A DNA stretch of 34,742 nt from Anaerolineaceae bacterium UBA6086 (GCA_002436005.1 DIXG01000070.1:6440-41181); one strand, 5' to 3'. Positions 7,720-16,814 are shown, counted from the stretch's first letter. Translations and numbers: made by a program. Notes: a model not told the origin generated them from the sequence alone.

Positions 7720-8880
7720 ATGTCTCAGTCTCAGGCGAAACCGGTTTATCTCGACTATAACGCCACCACCCCGCTCACCCCGGAGGTGATTGAAGCGATG
7801 CTGCCCTTCCTGGAAAAGCACTTTGGTAACCCCTCCTCATCTCATCCGTATGGACACATCACACGCCAGGCAGTGGAAGTGGCACGCCGGCACGTGGCAA
7901 ACCTGATTCATGCAAATGCGCATGAAATCGTCTTTACCAGCGGTGGGACGGAATCCAACAACCTGGCGCTGCGGGGCGCAGCCAAAGCCCTCAGAGAAGA
8001 CGGCAACCACATCATCACATCCGCAATCGAACACCCCGCCGTGATTGAGGTGTGCAACCACCTGGTTGGGCAGGGGTTCCAGCTGACTGTTTTGCCCGTG
8101 GACAAATTTGGCAGGGTCTCACCGGATGACCTGCATGCAGCCATCCAGCCTGAAACGATCCTGGTGAGCATCATGCACGCTAATAACGAAGTCGGCACCA
8201 TTCAACCTATCCGCCAGCTGGCTGCAATCGCCCATCAGCACGGGGCGCTTTTTCACACGGATGCTGCTCAATCCGTGGGCAAAATGCCAGTCGATGTGGA
8301 TGAGCTGGGCGTGGATCTGCTCTCGATTGCCGGTCACAAACTTTACGCACCCAAGGGTGTGGGCGCGCTCTACATTCGTCAGGGAGTCAACCTTGAAAAA
8401 GTGATTTTCGGTGCTGGACAGGAAGGCGGGCGCCGCCCAGGCACGGAAAATGTCCTTGAAATTATCGGCTTGGGTAAAGCCGCCCAGCAAGCCCGCAGTG
8501 ATCTGGCTTTGAACATCTCTCATTTCACGAAAATGAGAGATCGATTGCACCAGGGATTGCAGCAAGCACTCCCGGAGGGCAGTATCCGCCTGAACGGGCA
8601 TCCCCAGGATCGCCTGCCAAACACGCTCAACCTGTCCTTCAAAAATATCCAGGCTAATATCCTGCTCGAGCAAATCCAGGAACAGGTGGCAGCATCCGCT
8701 GGTGCTGCCTGCCACGCCGACCAGGTGAGCGTTTCCGCTGTGCTGCAGGCAATGGGCGTGCCGCTGGAATGGGCAAAGGGAACGGTTCGGTTCTCTGTCG
8801 GTCGCATGACAACCGGGAAAGAGATTGATCGGGCTGTGAAAATTATTGCTGCCGCAGTCACTGGGCTCTGGCAAGCCTGA
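7720..8880 (+). CDS. Cysteine desulfurase, selenocysteine-lyase-like (NifS/IscS superfamily)
   Basis: A 386-residue PLP-dependent class V aminotransferase-fold enzyme that removes sulfur (or selenium) from cysteine (or selenocysteine), forming an enzyme persulfide. Visible features are YLDYNATTPL at the N-terminus, FTSGGTESNNLAL, HTDAAQSVGK, and the PLP-binding Lys207 in SIAGHKLYAPKGVGALY. RRPGTEN follows, and the reactive Cys331 lies in GAACHAD. The GAACHxD context, followed by a LxxMGVP segment and VRFSVGRMTT, resembles animal selenocysteine lyase more than the classical IscS loop. No iscU, selD or tRNA-thiolation gene is adjacent, so the partner is unknown. AAGGAG precedes the ATG, and a TATAAT at 7684-7689 could serve as -10 element. 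Sulfur versus selenium specificity cannot be settled from sequence alone. Confidence 0.93.
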   Translation: MSQSQAKPVYLDYNATTPLTPEVIEAMLPFLEKHFGNPSSSHPYGHITRQAVEVARRHVANLIHANAHEIVFTSGGTESNNLALRGAAKALREDGNHIITSAIEHPAVIEVCNHLVGQGFQLTVLPVDKFGRVSPDDLHAAIQPETILVSIMHANNEVGTIQPIRQLAAIAHQHGALFHTDAAQSVGKMPVDVDELGVDLLSIAGHKLYAPKGVGALYIRQGVNLEKVIFGAGQEGGRRPGTENVLEIIGLGKAAQQARSDLALNISHFTKMRDRLHQGLQQALPEGSIRLNGHPQDRLPNTLNLSFKNIQANILLEQIQEQVAASAGAACHADQVSVSAVLQAMGVPLEWAKGTVRFSVGRMTTGKEIDRAVKIIAAAVTGLWQA

Positions 8881-9121
8881 TTTCCCTCGTTAAAAAACCA
8901 CCCATAGCAGATCGATGGCGCTATTTTGAATTCATCCTGCTTACCCCAGGTTGGCGCTTAAAACGTCATCCTCATGTCCTTTCTAATAAAAAGAAACCAA
9001 AAACAAGCAGATAAATCACATGCCCAATTAAGATAAACGCCTGAGAAAATCTATGGTGTCCTGAATAAAAATCTTGATAAAATAAGGCTTGAAAGTCATA
9101 TTCAATAAGAAAAGAGGAAAG

Positions 9122-10033
9122 ATGGCGATAATCACTGCACATAATATATCAAAACGCTTTGGAGAAACCCAAGCTGTTGACCAGTTGAGCTTCGAAGTGC
9201 AACCCGGGGAGATCTTTGGTTTGCTGGGTCCAAATGGCGCCGGAAAGACCACCTCAATCCGCATGATCCTGGACATCTTTCAGCCCGATTCTGGTGAAAT
9301 TTCAGTGCTGGATGGACCGATGAATGAAGAAAAGAAAAACCACATCGGCTATATGCCAGAGGAACGCGGATTGTATCAGGATATTCCCCTGGAACGCTGC
9401 CTGCTCTTCCTGGCAAGCCTCAAAGGGATGGATTCAGCCAATGCAAAATCACAGTTAGAAACCTACTTGCGACATCTGGACCTGTATGACGTTCGGGATA
9501 AAAAGGTCAAGGAGCTCAGCAAGGGCATGCAGCAAAAAGCCCAGCTGATCGCCACCCTGATTCACGAACCAGAGCTGGTGATCATCGACGAACCCTTCAC
9601 ATCGCTTGACCCGGTGAATACCGAGATCGTGAAGAAGCTGCTGGAACAAAAACGGGATGAAGGCAAAGCCATCATCATGTCCACCCACCAGATGAGCCAG
9701 GTGGAAGAGCTCTGCAACCGGATTCTGCTAATCAATCACGGGCAACGCGTTCTTTACGGCACCCTACAGGACATCCAAAGCCAGTTTGCCTCCCGTGATA
9801 TTCTGGTTACACCACTCACTGAGCTTCCTGGTGTGATTGAAGGCGTTGCAGAAGTTAAAAAACTGAATGGACGCTATCGACTTATCCTGGATCAGGATGC
9901 CCAGCCCAACCAAATCCTGAAGAATATGATCCAGGCTGGGATTGAAATAACTCAATTTGAAATAGCCACACCGCCTTTGAACCAAATTTTCATCGAAGTA
10001 GTCAGGCAGCAGGAGCGTGCTCAAAATGGATAA
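9122..10033 (+). CDS. ABC-2 type exporter ATPase (NatA-like)
   Basis: A 303-residue ATPase. I start it at ATG 9122, preceded by AGAGGAAAG; the in-frame ATG at 9089 lacks a comparable site. Walker A GPNGAGKT is at residues 36-43, the signature is LSKGMQQKAQLIATL, Walker B is LVIIDEPFTSLDP and the switch region is MSTHQMSQVEELC. After about residue 220 a C-terminal domain of the DUF4162 type follows (ILVTPLTELPG to the end), as in NatA. It is the first of three overlapping genes and its stop overlaps the next start by 8 bp, so it is part of a drug, peptide or ion export system. The substrate is not determined. Confidence 0.93.
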   Translation: MAIITAHNISKRFGETQAVDQLSFEVQPGEIFGLLGPNGAGKTTSIRMILDIFQPDSGEISVLDGPMNEEKKNHIGYMPEERGLYQDIPLERCLLFLASLKGMDSANAKSQLETYLRHLDLYDVRDKKVKELSKGMQQKAQLIATLIHEPELVIIDEPFTSLDPVNTEIVKKLLEQKRDEGKAIIMSTHQMSQVEELCNRILLINHGQRVLYGTLQDIQSQFASRDILVTPLTELPGVIEGVAEVKKLNGRYRLILDQDAQPNQILKNMIQAGIEITQFEIATPPLNQIFIEVVRQQERAQNG

Positions 10034-11240
10034 GATCTGGCGAATCACCAAGTACGAATACACACGGCACGTGTTTCAGAAGCGGTTTCTCTTCAGCTTG
10101 CTGAGCCTGCCTATTCTGATCCTGGTCATGTTTGCTGTATCAATCCTCGTTGCCTTCGTCTCGATTGACAAAACGCCCCTCGGTTACGTGGATCGTTCCG
10201 GTGTGCTCGACCTTGCTGCCCGGGAAGTGAAAGACAGCACACTCTTCAACCCGGTCATCGAATTCATCCCTTATCAAAGCACAGAAGGGGCAGAAACTGC
10301 TTTGAACAATGGGCAAATCCAGGCATATTACCTTCTCCCTGAAACCTATCCCCAAAACCTGGATGTCCAGCTGGTGTTCATTGAAGAGCCAGCCTATGAG
10401 ATTCAGGCGCAATTCAGTGATTTTGTCGCGCAAAACCTTTCGTTGTTTGACAACCTTGACCCACAGGTCGAAAGACGCCTGGCTGAGGGCAGCCAGCTGA
10501 AAATCACAGCCTTGGATGGCAGCCGCGAGACGAGCCAGGATCAATGGTATACGATCTTGACCCCGCTGATCGCTGGCATCTTGTTCTTCTTCGTGGTCAT
10601 CACCAGCGGCGGCTATCTGCTGCAGGCAGTCGTCGAGGAGAAGGAAAACCGCACAATGGAAATCGTGATCACCTCCGTCAGCCCAGGTCAGCTGATGACA
10701 GGGAAAATCATCGGTGATATCGGCGTCGGGCTCACCCAGCTGCTGATTTGGATCCTCTTCGGTTGGGGCAGCTTGATGATCGGCGCGAAGTATCTGCCCG
10801 CGCTGCAGGATTTCTCCCTTCCACCAGAGTACCTGATTGTCTTCCTCGGGATTCTCATCCCTGCCTTTATCATGATTTCAGCTGTTTTAGCCGCGATCGG
10901 TGCAACCGTCACTGAACTGCGCGAGGCACAGCAGTTCCAAAGCCTGGTCATTCTGCCGGTCATGATTCCATACTACATCGTTTCAACCTTCATGGCGAAC
11001 CCGAACGGTACGCTTGCCACGATCCTGAGTTTTGTTCCCATCACCGCGCCGATTGCCATGCTGCTGCGCATGTCCTTCACTATCGTGCCCACCTGGCAGG
11101 TGATCCTTACAAGCATGATTTTGATCCTCTCCGCTATATTTGCCATCTGGTTTGCCGGCAGAGCCTTCAGGTTGGGCATGCTTCAATATGGCAAACGTCT
11201 GACCATTAAAGAAGTGTTCAGAAAGCAGGTGCAACAATGA
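10026..11240 (+). CDS. ABC-2 type exporter permease (NatB-like), first
   Basis: A 404-residue membrane protein. The ATG at 10026 sits 10 nt after AGGAG (10011-10015); the GTG at 10017 is too close to that site. The topology is typical of ABC-2 permeases: an N-terminal cytoplasmic segment, one transmembrane helix near residues 20-45, a large extracellular domain of about 130 residues, then five C-terminal helices. The conserved VVEEKENRTMEIVITSVSPGQLMTGKIIG loop follows the second helix. Its start overlaps the ATPase gene and its end overlaps the next permease by the ATGA at 11237-11240, showing translational coupling. The two permeases probably form a heterodimer. Confidence 0.92.
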   Translation: MDKIWRITKYEYTRHVFQKRFLFSLLSLPILILVMFAVSILVAFVSIDKTPLGYVDRSGVLDLAAREVKDSTLFNPVIEFIPYQSTEGAETALNNGQIQAYYLLPETYPQNLDVQLVFIEEPAYEIQAQFSDFVAQNLSLFDNLDPQVERRLAEGSQLKITALDGSRETSQDQWYTILTPLIAGILFFFVVITSGGYLLQAVVEEKENRTMEIVITSVSPGQLMTGKIIGDIGVGLTQLLIWILFGWGSLMIGAKYLPALQDFSLPPEYLIVFLGILIPAFIMISAVLAAIGATVTELREAQQFQSLVILPVMIPYYIVSTFMANPNGTLATILSFVPITAPIAMLLRMSFTIVPTWQVILTSMILILSAIFAIWFAGRAFRLGMLQYGKRLTIKEVFRKQVQQ

Positions 11241-12493
11241 AGAAGATATGGCTTATATTCAAAGCAGAATTTATTAACACCTTCACAAGAAAATCCTTTT
11301 TATTGACCCTGATTTTAGTGCCTTTGGTGCCTGCACTTATTCTCGGCGCCATTTCCTTGTTCAGCGGCGGGGAATCAGAAACGGAAGCGCCAGGATTATT
11401 TCAACCGCCTCAGGAATCGCCGCTTCCAGATGGCTACGTGGATCAGGCTGGCATCATTTCCAATCTGCCTGCATGGGTTGATTCTTCCATGCTGATGCCC
11501 TTTGACAATGCAGATGACGCAAAAAATGCCGTCCAATCCGGAGAGATCAGCGGGTATTACCTGATCCCGCTGGATTATCTGGAAACCGGATCGATTTCCT
11601 ACGTCACCGGGGATTACAGACCATTTTCTGACCTTGAGAAATCGGGCATGATCGATGTGATCATTCGCTACAACCTCCTGGGTGCAGATATGCGCTTGTT
11701 CGAAGCTTATAACAGTCCCCTCCGTGTGGAGCAGGTGAATTTAGCACCAGATGAAGTGGTACGGGACCAGAGCCACCCCCTGGCATTTTACCTGCCATAT
11801 GGGGTGACCATGCTGTTCTACATTCTGATCATGACCTCAGCCAGCCTGATGATGAACAGTGTAGCCAAGGAAAAAGAGAACCGTGTCATGGAAATCATGA
11901 TGAGCTCTGTTGACCCCAAACAGATGCTGGCAGGAAAAATTCTTGGGCTGGGGCTGGTTGGTCTGATTCAGATGGTCCTCTGGACGGGCTCCGCTTTGCT
12001 GATGTTGAACCTGGGCAGCAATACACTCAACATCCCCGCCAGCCTACTGCTCCAGTCAGGGTTCCTGTTTTGGGGAATCATCTTCTTTGTACTGGGTTAT
12101 CTGATTTACGCTTCTCTTATGGCAGGTGTTGGTGCGCTCGTTCCTAACGTGAAAGAGGCTTCGCAGGCAACCTTTTATATCATTATCCCCATTCTGATTC
12201 CCCTGCTGATGATCAGCATGATCATTGAAACACCCCATGCGCCCCTTCCGGTCATTCTCAGCCTGATTCCGCTAACAGCACCTAATACCATCATGACCCG
12301 GTTAGCCGTTGGCGCAGTTCCATTGTGGCAGCTTCTCACGGCTGTTGTGCTGATGATCCTCACCATCATCCTCCTGATTCGCGGTGTAGCCGGAATGTTC
12401 CGGGCGCAAATTTTGCTGACAGGCCAAAAATTCAGCCTTGGGCTGTTCATCAAAGCGCTCCTCGGCATAGAAACAGGACCCCAGAGATCTTGA
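11237..12493 (+). CDS. ABC-2 type exporter permease (NatB-like), second
   Basis: A 418-residue paralogue of the preceding permease, with the same layout: an N-terminal helix after KSFLLTLILVPLVPALILGA, an extracellular domain to about residue 190, then five helices with VAKEKENRVMEIMMSSVDPKQMLAGKILG in the cytoplasmic loop. Having two different permeases next to one ATPase suggests a heterodimeric channel. The gene ends 28 bp before a strong terminator, closing the three-gene operon. Substrate is unknown; NatAB relatives export sodium or act in peptide resistance. Confidence 0.92.
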   Translation: MKKIWLIFKAEFINTFTRKSFLLTLILVPLVPALILGAISLFSGGESETEAPGLFQPPQESPLPDGYVDQAGIISNLPAWVDSSMLMPFDNADDAKNAVQSGEISGYYLIPLDYLETGSISYVTGDYRPFSDLEKSGMIDVIIRYNLLGADMRLFEAYNSPLRVEQVNLAPDEVVRDQSHPLAFYLPYGVTMLFYILIMTSASLMMNSVAKEKENRVMEIMMSSVDPKQMLAGKILGLGLVGLIQMVLWTGSALLMLNLGSNTLNIPASLLLQSGFLFWGIIFFVLGYLIYASLMAGVGALVPNVKEASQATFYIIIPILIPLLMISMIIETPHAPLPVILSLIPLTAPNTIMTRLAVGAVPLWQLLTAVVLMILTIILLIRGVAGMFRAQILLTGQKFSLGLFIKALLGIETGPQRS

Positions 12494-12521
12494 GAATTTT
12501 GATTGCAAACACATCAGTGAG

Positions 12522-12551
12522 CACGGATGCCCTAAAGCATCCGTGTTTTTT
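12522..12551 (+). terminator. Rho-independent terminator of the ABC-2 exporter operon
   Basis: Perfect 9-bp arms CACGGATGC (12522-12530) and GCATCCGTG (12537-12545) enclose a CCTAAA loop and are followed by six T residues (12546-12551). Confidence 0.92.
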
Positions 12552-12728
12552 GTCATTTGGAACGATTCTGGCCTAAATTTTGGAACATTTTCCTGAAGAT
12601 CAACGTCTATAAAGATGAAAAGCGTTAGAAAAACAAAGGAAAGCGAATTAATCCATCTTGTCTATATCAATGAATGAAAAAATATTATATAATCTCAATA
12701 GAAGCAGCACAATTTTAGGAGAAAAACC

Positions 12729-13889
12729 ATGAAAAAGAAGATGTTAGTCCTTATACTCGGTACCGTTTTCAGTCTGGTTCTGGCAGGGTGCAACTATCCA
12801 GGGCAGACCACGCCGACCTCACAGGTAGACATGCTCAACACAGCCGCCGCACAAACCATCCAGGCGCAGCAGACATCCATCGCGCAAACCAGTCAGGCAT
12901 TTGAGCAGCCAGCCACCCCCACAGCCACACTTGAGCCCTCAGAGGTGCCAGCTGAGGAGACTGAAGAGCCCAGCGAACCAACTTCTGCGCCAGCCCCGAC
13001 CAACACACCTTTGCCTCAACCAACGGCGACGGCAAAAGTTGCATGCGATGTGGCAGCCTTTGTCTCAGAAACCATTCCGGATGGCACAGACTTTACCCCT
13101 GGGAAGGCTTTTACCAAGACCTGGACGCTGAAAAACGTCGGTTCATGCACTTGGAATCAGGATTATGATGTGGTCTTTGTGGATGGCACGGCGATGAATG
13201 CACCTGCTGCACAGCAGCTCACCACCGGGACGGTGAAACCTGGCGAGACGGTGAAAATCTCGATCGACATGAAAGCGCCTCTTGCTGGAGGCACCCACCG
13301 CGGCGATTTCAAATTACGCAATGCCAATGGCGCTATCTTCGGCATCGGCGACGGTAACAAAACCTTCTGGGTGAAGATCGATGTGATTGGTACCGTCTAT
13401 GATTTCACCAAGAACGCCTGTGCATCCGGAGTCACCTGGAAGAGTGGTGCCGGCACGCTGCCTTGCCCGACCAATAACACGAATGACACCCGGGGCTGGA
13501 TCGAAATTATTCAAAAACCCGTTCTCGAGAATGGCTATGTGGACGACGAACCGGGTCTGAAGGTGATGCCAGAGATGGTGGACAATGGCTGGATCAAGGG
13601 CATTTTCCCGGAGATCACCGTCACCGAAGGCGTCTATTTCAAGTCCATCATCGGATGTTATGGCGAAGCAAAATGCGATGTCAAGTTCAAGTTGGATTAC
13701 AAAGTTGACGGCGGATCAGAGAAGACCCTCGCCTCCTGGCATGAGGTTCAGGATGAGCAGTTCAACCGGGTCAAAGTGGATCTGAGCAGCCTTGCAGGCA
13801 AAAAGGTGCAGTTCATCCTCCTGGTCGAAGCCAACGGCAGCTACAAGAACGATCGTGCACTGTGGTTTGGCCCAATCATTGAGCCCTAA
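12729..13889 (+). CDS. Lipoprotein with NBR1-type Ig-like domain, large paralogue
   Basis: A 386-residue exported lipoprotein of unknown function. The start is set by TTAGGAGAAAAACC before the ATG. The signal peptide ends in lipobox LAGC (Cys21). A linker from about residue 22 to 103 contains an AAQTIQAQQTSIAQTSQA stretch and then Pro/Thr/Glu-rich sequence. Residues about 105-220 match the four-tryptophan Ig-like fold named after NBR1: FVSETIPDGTDFTPG, TWTLKNVGSCTW, KPGETVKISIDMKAP, RGDFKLRN and FWVKIDV. A second unrecognised domain of about 160 residues follows, containing several cysteines and an apparent beta-sandwich pattern ending LWFGPIIEP. NBR1-type domains usually mediate protein or carbohydrate contacts. 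The smaller paralogue lies next to it. Confidence 0.85.
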   Translation: MKKKMLVLILGTVFSLVLAGCNYPGQTTPTSQVDMLNTAAAQTIQAQQTSIAQTSQAFEQPATPTATLEPSEVPAEETEEPSEPTSAPAPTNTPLPQPTATAKVACDVAAFVSETIPDGTDFTPGKAFTKTWTLKNVGSCTWNQDYDVVFVDGTAMNAPAAQQLTTGTVKPGETVKISIDMKAPLAGGTHRGDFKLRNANGAIFGIGDGNKTFWVKIDVIGTVYDFTKNACASGVTWKSGAGTLPCPTNNTNDTRGWIEIIQKPVLENGYVDDEPGLKVMPEMVDNGWIKGIFPEITVTEGVYFKSIIGCYGEAKCDVKFKLDYKVDGGSEKTLASWHEVQDEQFNRVKVDLSSLAGKKVQFILLVEANGSYKNDRALWFGPIIEP

Positions 13890-13907
13890 CGCACATCGAA
13901 TAAGCAT

Positions 13908-13939
13908 ACCGGCGATGATAATCTCATCGCCGGTTTTTT
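13908..13939 (+). terminator. Rho-independent terminator after the large NBR1-domain lipoprotein
   Basis: Perfect 11-bp arms ACCGGCGATGA (13908-13918) and TCATCGCCGGT (13924-13934) with a 5-nt loop are followed by a T-run through 13939. Confidence 0.93.
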
Positions 13940-13971
13940 GCTGAAAGCGAACATCCAAACAACCATCAAAC

Positions 13972-13999
13972 TTGACTTTTTTCCCTCATCACCTACAAT
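13972..13999 (+). promoter_or_regulatory. Sigma-70-type promoter of the small NBR1-domain lipoprotein
   Basis: TTGACT (13972-13977) and TACAAT (13994-13999) are spaced by 16 bp, directly after the preceding terminator. This makes the small lipoprotein gene an independent unit. Confidence 0.65.
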
Positions 14000-14044
14000 A
14001 GTAGACTGACGTACGAAAATTCTCGCTGTTTAAAGGAAAGAATT

Positions 14045-14680
14045 ATGTTACAAAAAAATATGAAGAACGTCATCCTGCTGACCACATTGTTTGTGATGTT
14101 CAGTGTGATCCTGAGCGCTTGTGGACCTAAGGAACCCGCCCTCGACATTGATGCCCAAAAAACGGGATTTGCGCAAACTGCTGAAATCCAGGCAACACTG
14201 ACTGCCCAGGCACAACCCACAGCAACCCAGACACCACTGCCAACAGCAACCTTTACCCCCACACCAGAGATCACTGCCACGCCAGCTCTTACCAACACAG
14301 CCCAGGGTGGGACTACAGCCACACCAGTGATTGTCAGCGGTTCAGATGCAGCAGCCTGGCTGGCGAACGACCCCCCTGACAAAACCAAATTCGATCCAGG
14401 CCAGGAATTTACCGTCACCTGGACGTTAGAAAACACCGGCTCTTCCACCTGGACAACAGATTATTACATCAAATTCACCTTTGACCAGCAGATGGGCGCG
14501 CCGGAACAGGTTTTTCTCCCTTATCCCGTGCCCCCAGGAACAAACGTGCAGATCAGTGTTGATTTTATCGCACCAGAAACCGCCGGGGAAAAGCGCAGCG
14601 AATGGAAGCTGTATAACGCCAACGATGTTGGATTCTATGATTTCTATATCATCATTGAAGTTGTTGCAGCAGGGAGCTGA
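14045..14680 (+). CDS. Lipoprotein with NBR1-type Ig-like domain, small paralogue
   Basis: A 211-residue exported lipoprotein. AAAGGAAAG before the ATG at 14045 sets the start. A hydrophobic signal peptide ends at lipobox LSAC (Cys26). A Thr/Pro/Ala-rich linker runs to about residue 100, with an AQTAEIQATLTAQAQ stretch like that of the larger paralogue. The rest is a single NBR1-type Ig-like domain: NDPPDKTKFDPGQEFTVTWTLENTGSSTW, PPGTNVQISVDFIAPE, RSEWKLYNAND and a closing beta strand. It lacks the C-terminal domain of its neighbour. The pair probably arose by duplication, yet each has its own promoter. Function is unknown, and a cell-surface binding role is only inferred. Confidence 0.83.
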   Translation: MLQKNMKNVILLTTLFVMFSVILSACGPKEPALDIDAQKTGFAQTAEIQATLTAQAQPTATQTPLPTATFTPTPEITATPALTNTAQGGTTATPVIVSGSDAAAWLANDPPDKTKFDPGQEFTVTWTLENTGSSTWTTDYYIKFTFDQQMGAPEQVFLPYPVPPGTNVQISVDFIAPETAGEKRSEWKLYNANDVGFYDFYIIIEVVAAGS

Positions 14681-14719
14681 TCGGTTTTCACCCAGCCGAA
14701 CCCGTGACGATCTAAACAC

Positions 14720-15772
14720 ATGACCGATCTTCTTCGTTTGAGAAAAGACATCGAAACCGAGGCCAAACACCTCGGTTTTCAGCATGTTGGGGTGGCGTCC
14801 GCTTTCCCCGCTCCGCATTACAAAGACTTCTGTGAATGGATTGAAAATAACTACCATGGAACCATGGGATACCTGGCAAGGGAAGATACCCTCGCAAAAC
14901 GCGGCGACCCACAATTAATCCTGGAAGGCTGTCAGCGCATCCTCAGCCTTGCTTTTCCCTATTCTCCTCCGCAATCCGGGTTAAGCCCAGCCCCAAGGGG
15001 GGTTGGCCGCATATCCACTTACGCCACCACGGCAGATTACCATCAAATCCTGTGGGAAAAACTGGCGAAACTGGAAGCGTTTATCCGCCAACAGGTGGAT
15101 GGACCCTGCAAGCTAATATCCTATGTCGACACCGGGCCAGTGCTCGAAAGATCTTTTGCCGCCCAATCAGGCATTGGGTCAGCCGGCAAGAACAGCAACT
15201 TGATCATCCAGGGATATGGCTCTTATTTCTTCCTGGCAGAGATCCTGACCGACCTACCCCTGCCAGTGGATCCCCCCTTCACGCGCGATCTTTGCGGCAC
15301 CTGTCAGCGCTGTGTGGATGCCTGTCCCACGAACTGCATCCTGCCAAATCGCACAATTGATGCCAGCCGTTGTATTTCATACCTCACCATTGAACACAAA
15401 GGCATCATCCAGGATGAGCTGAAAGCCCTGATGGGCACCTGGCTGTTTGGCTGTGATGTGTGCCAGATCATTTGCCCTCATAATTCACAGCAGCTTCCTG
15501 CTGATCAGGCTGTGGGTGAAAGAGTGTTGCCAGAAATGCTTGAACTTGAACCCCTTTTTGCCCTGGACGATCATTCATTTAAAACTAAATTTGGTCAAAC
15601 GCCCCTCGCACGCGCGAAACGTGATGGAATTCTACGCAACGCAGCCATTATCCTGGGCAATCAGCGCTGTGCGAGTGCGCTGCCTGCCCTGAAAAACGCC
15701 CTTGAAAGCGAGTCCGATCCTGGACTTCAAGACGCCTGTCGATGGGCAATCCACCAAATTGAAGCCAGCTAA
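14720..15772 (+). CDS. queG: Epoxyqueuosine reductase QueG
   Basis: A cobalamin-dependent iron-sulfur enzyme that catalyses the last step of queuosine formation in tRNA, reducing epoxyqueuosine to queuosine. The 350-residue protein carries the family's YVDTGPVLERSFAAQSGIGSAGKN segment with catalytic Asp137. Two [4Fe-4S] motifs follow: CGTCQRCVDACP (Cys192, 195, 198, 202), then Cys218 and the CDVCQIICPHN group (Cys245, 248, 252). The C-terminal 80 residues (RNAAIILGNQRCASALPAL onwards) form HEAT-like repeats that bind tRNA. A second tRNA-modification gene follows 37 bp later, so the two probably form a small operon. No queuosine-synthesis gene is in the window. Confidence 0.95.
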   Translation: MTDLLRLRKDIETEAKHLGFQHVGVASAFPAPHYKDFCEWIENNYHGTMGYLAREDTLAKRGDPQLILEGCQRILSLAFPYSPPQSGLSPAPRGVGRISTYATTADYHQILWEKLAKLEAFIRQQVDGPCKLISYVDTGPVLERSFAAQSGIGSAGKNSNLIIQGYGSYFFLAEILTDLPLPVDPPFTRDLCGTCQRCVDACPTNCILPNRTIDASRCISYLTIEHKGIIQDELKALMGTWLFGCDVCQIICPHNSQQLPADQAVGERVLPEMLELEPLFALDDHSFKTKFGQTPLARAKRDGILRNAAIILGNQRCASALPALKNALESESDPGLQDACRWAIHQIEAS

Positions 15773-15809
15773 TCCTTTTAATCATTTATTTTCGGGTAAT
15801 CTTAATCCC

Positions 15810-16760
15810 ATGGCAAACCAACCCAGCTTTTTTATCGGGAATATTCCCATCAACAACGACCTGATCCTGGCGCCTATGGATGGCGTCACAGACCTGCCAT
15901 TTCGCGGTCTCTGCCGAAAACTGGGTTCAGGGCTGACTGTGACCGAATTCATCAACACCCTGGACGTGCTGACAGATCATCCACGTTACCGCAAGCGTTT
16001 GCAATATGAGCCCTATCACCGTCCACTTTCCTTGCAAATCCTCGGTGATGAGGCACAACAGATCCTTTTGGCGGCACAGCAACTCGTACCTGAGGTCAGG
16101 CCGGACATCATCGACATCAACCTCGGCTGCCAATCCAAGAATGTGACCTCGCGCGGTGCCGGTGCGGCGTTAATGAAAACGCCCGAAAAAATCGCGGCGA
16201 TCTTTTCACTCATGACCAAGCATTTTGATATCCCCATTACTGGCAAAATTCGACTGGGATGGGATGAGGACCAGCTGAACTACCTGGATGTTGCTAAAAT
16301 CATCGAAGACAATGGTGGGGCGATGGTGACTGTTCATGGACGCACCCGCCAGCAAGCCTATCGCGGTCAGGCACGCTGGGACCCAATCCGCGAAATCAAG
16401 CAAGCCCTCACCATCCCGGTGATTGGCAACGGCGATGTGGTAACGGTGGCAGACATCCAGCGCATTAAAACGGAAACTGGGTGTGATGCGGTTATGATCG
16501 GCCGCGCCGCCGTGGGTAATCCCTGGATTTTCAGCCGAATGGATCGGGCAGACGTTCCCGTACAGAAAGTTCACCAAACCATCGTCCAACATCTCGATGA
16601 AATGGTCAGATTTTATGGTGCAAGAGGCGTGATTACCTTCAGAAAATATCTTAAAGCCTATCTTCAGCCGTATGAGATTTCGTACGATGTAATGCAAACC
16701 TTATTGCGCAGTAAAAATCCAGATGAAGTCAAAGCCCTCCTAGCGGCGTGGCTCACGTAG
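15810..16760 (+). CDS. dus: tRNA-dihydrouridine synthase
   Basis: A 316-residue FMN enzyme that reduces uridine to dihydrouridine in tRNA D-loops. The frame is open upstream and into queG, but conserved sequence starts near ATG 15810 (MANQPSFFIGN). Upstream in-frame starts would overlap queG and add unrelated residues. The TIM-barrel carries LAPMDGVTDLPFR near residue 20 and DINLGCQSKNVTSRGAGAALM with the proton-donating Cys107; the usual Pro after this Cys is Gln. TGKIRLGWDED, TVHGRTRQQAYRGQARW, IGNGDVVTVADI and MIGRAAVGNPWIF follow. The C-terminal helical domain completes the fold. It most resembles DusB-type enzymes, but the target position cannot be assigned. It follows queG at 37 bp, with only a weak ribosome-binding site. 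Confidence 0.93.
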   Translation: MANQPSFFIGNIPINNDLILAPMDGVTDLPFRGLCRKLGSGLTVTEFINTLDVLTDHPRYRKRLQYEPYHRPLSLQILGDEAQQILLAAQQLVPEVRPDIIDINLGCQSKNVTSRGAGAALMKTPEKIAAIFSLMTKHFDIPITGKIRLGWDEDQLNYLDVAKIIEDNGGAMVTVHGRTRQQAYRGQARWDPIREIKQALTIPVIGNGDVVTVADIQRIKTETGCDAVMIGRAAVGNPWIFSRMDRADVPVQKVHQTIVQHLDEMVRFYGARGVITFRKYLKAYLQPYEISYDVMQTLLRSKNPDEVKALLAAWLT

Positions 16761-16786
16761 ACTTTACACCACACAACAACACAATC

Positions 16787-16814
16787 TTGCACATTTATCC
16801 CTGTCTGGTATAAT
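16787..16814 (+). promoter_or_regulatory. Promoter with extended -10 for rpsO
   Basis: TTGCAC (16787-16792), a 16-bp spacer and TATAAT (16809-16814), preceded by TGG to give an extended -10. Transcription would start near 16821, leaving a leader of about 77 nt before rpsO. That leader can form a short stem GGTTTC (16841-16846) with GAGACC (16860-16865) and might carry S15 autoregulation, which is inference only. Confidence 0.72.

Noticed and set aside
8119..8874. Open frame of 251 codons on the - strand inside the cysteine desulfurase gene
   Set aside because: It mirrors a well-conserved enzyme, with Cys/His-rich low-quality sequence typical of antisense frames.
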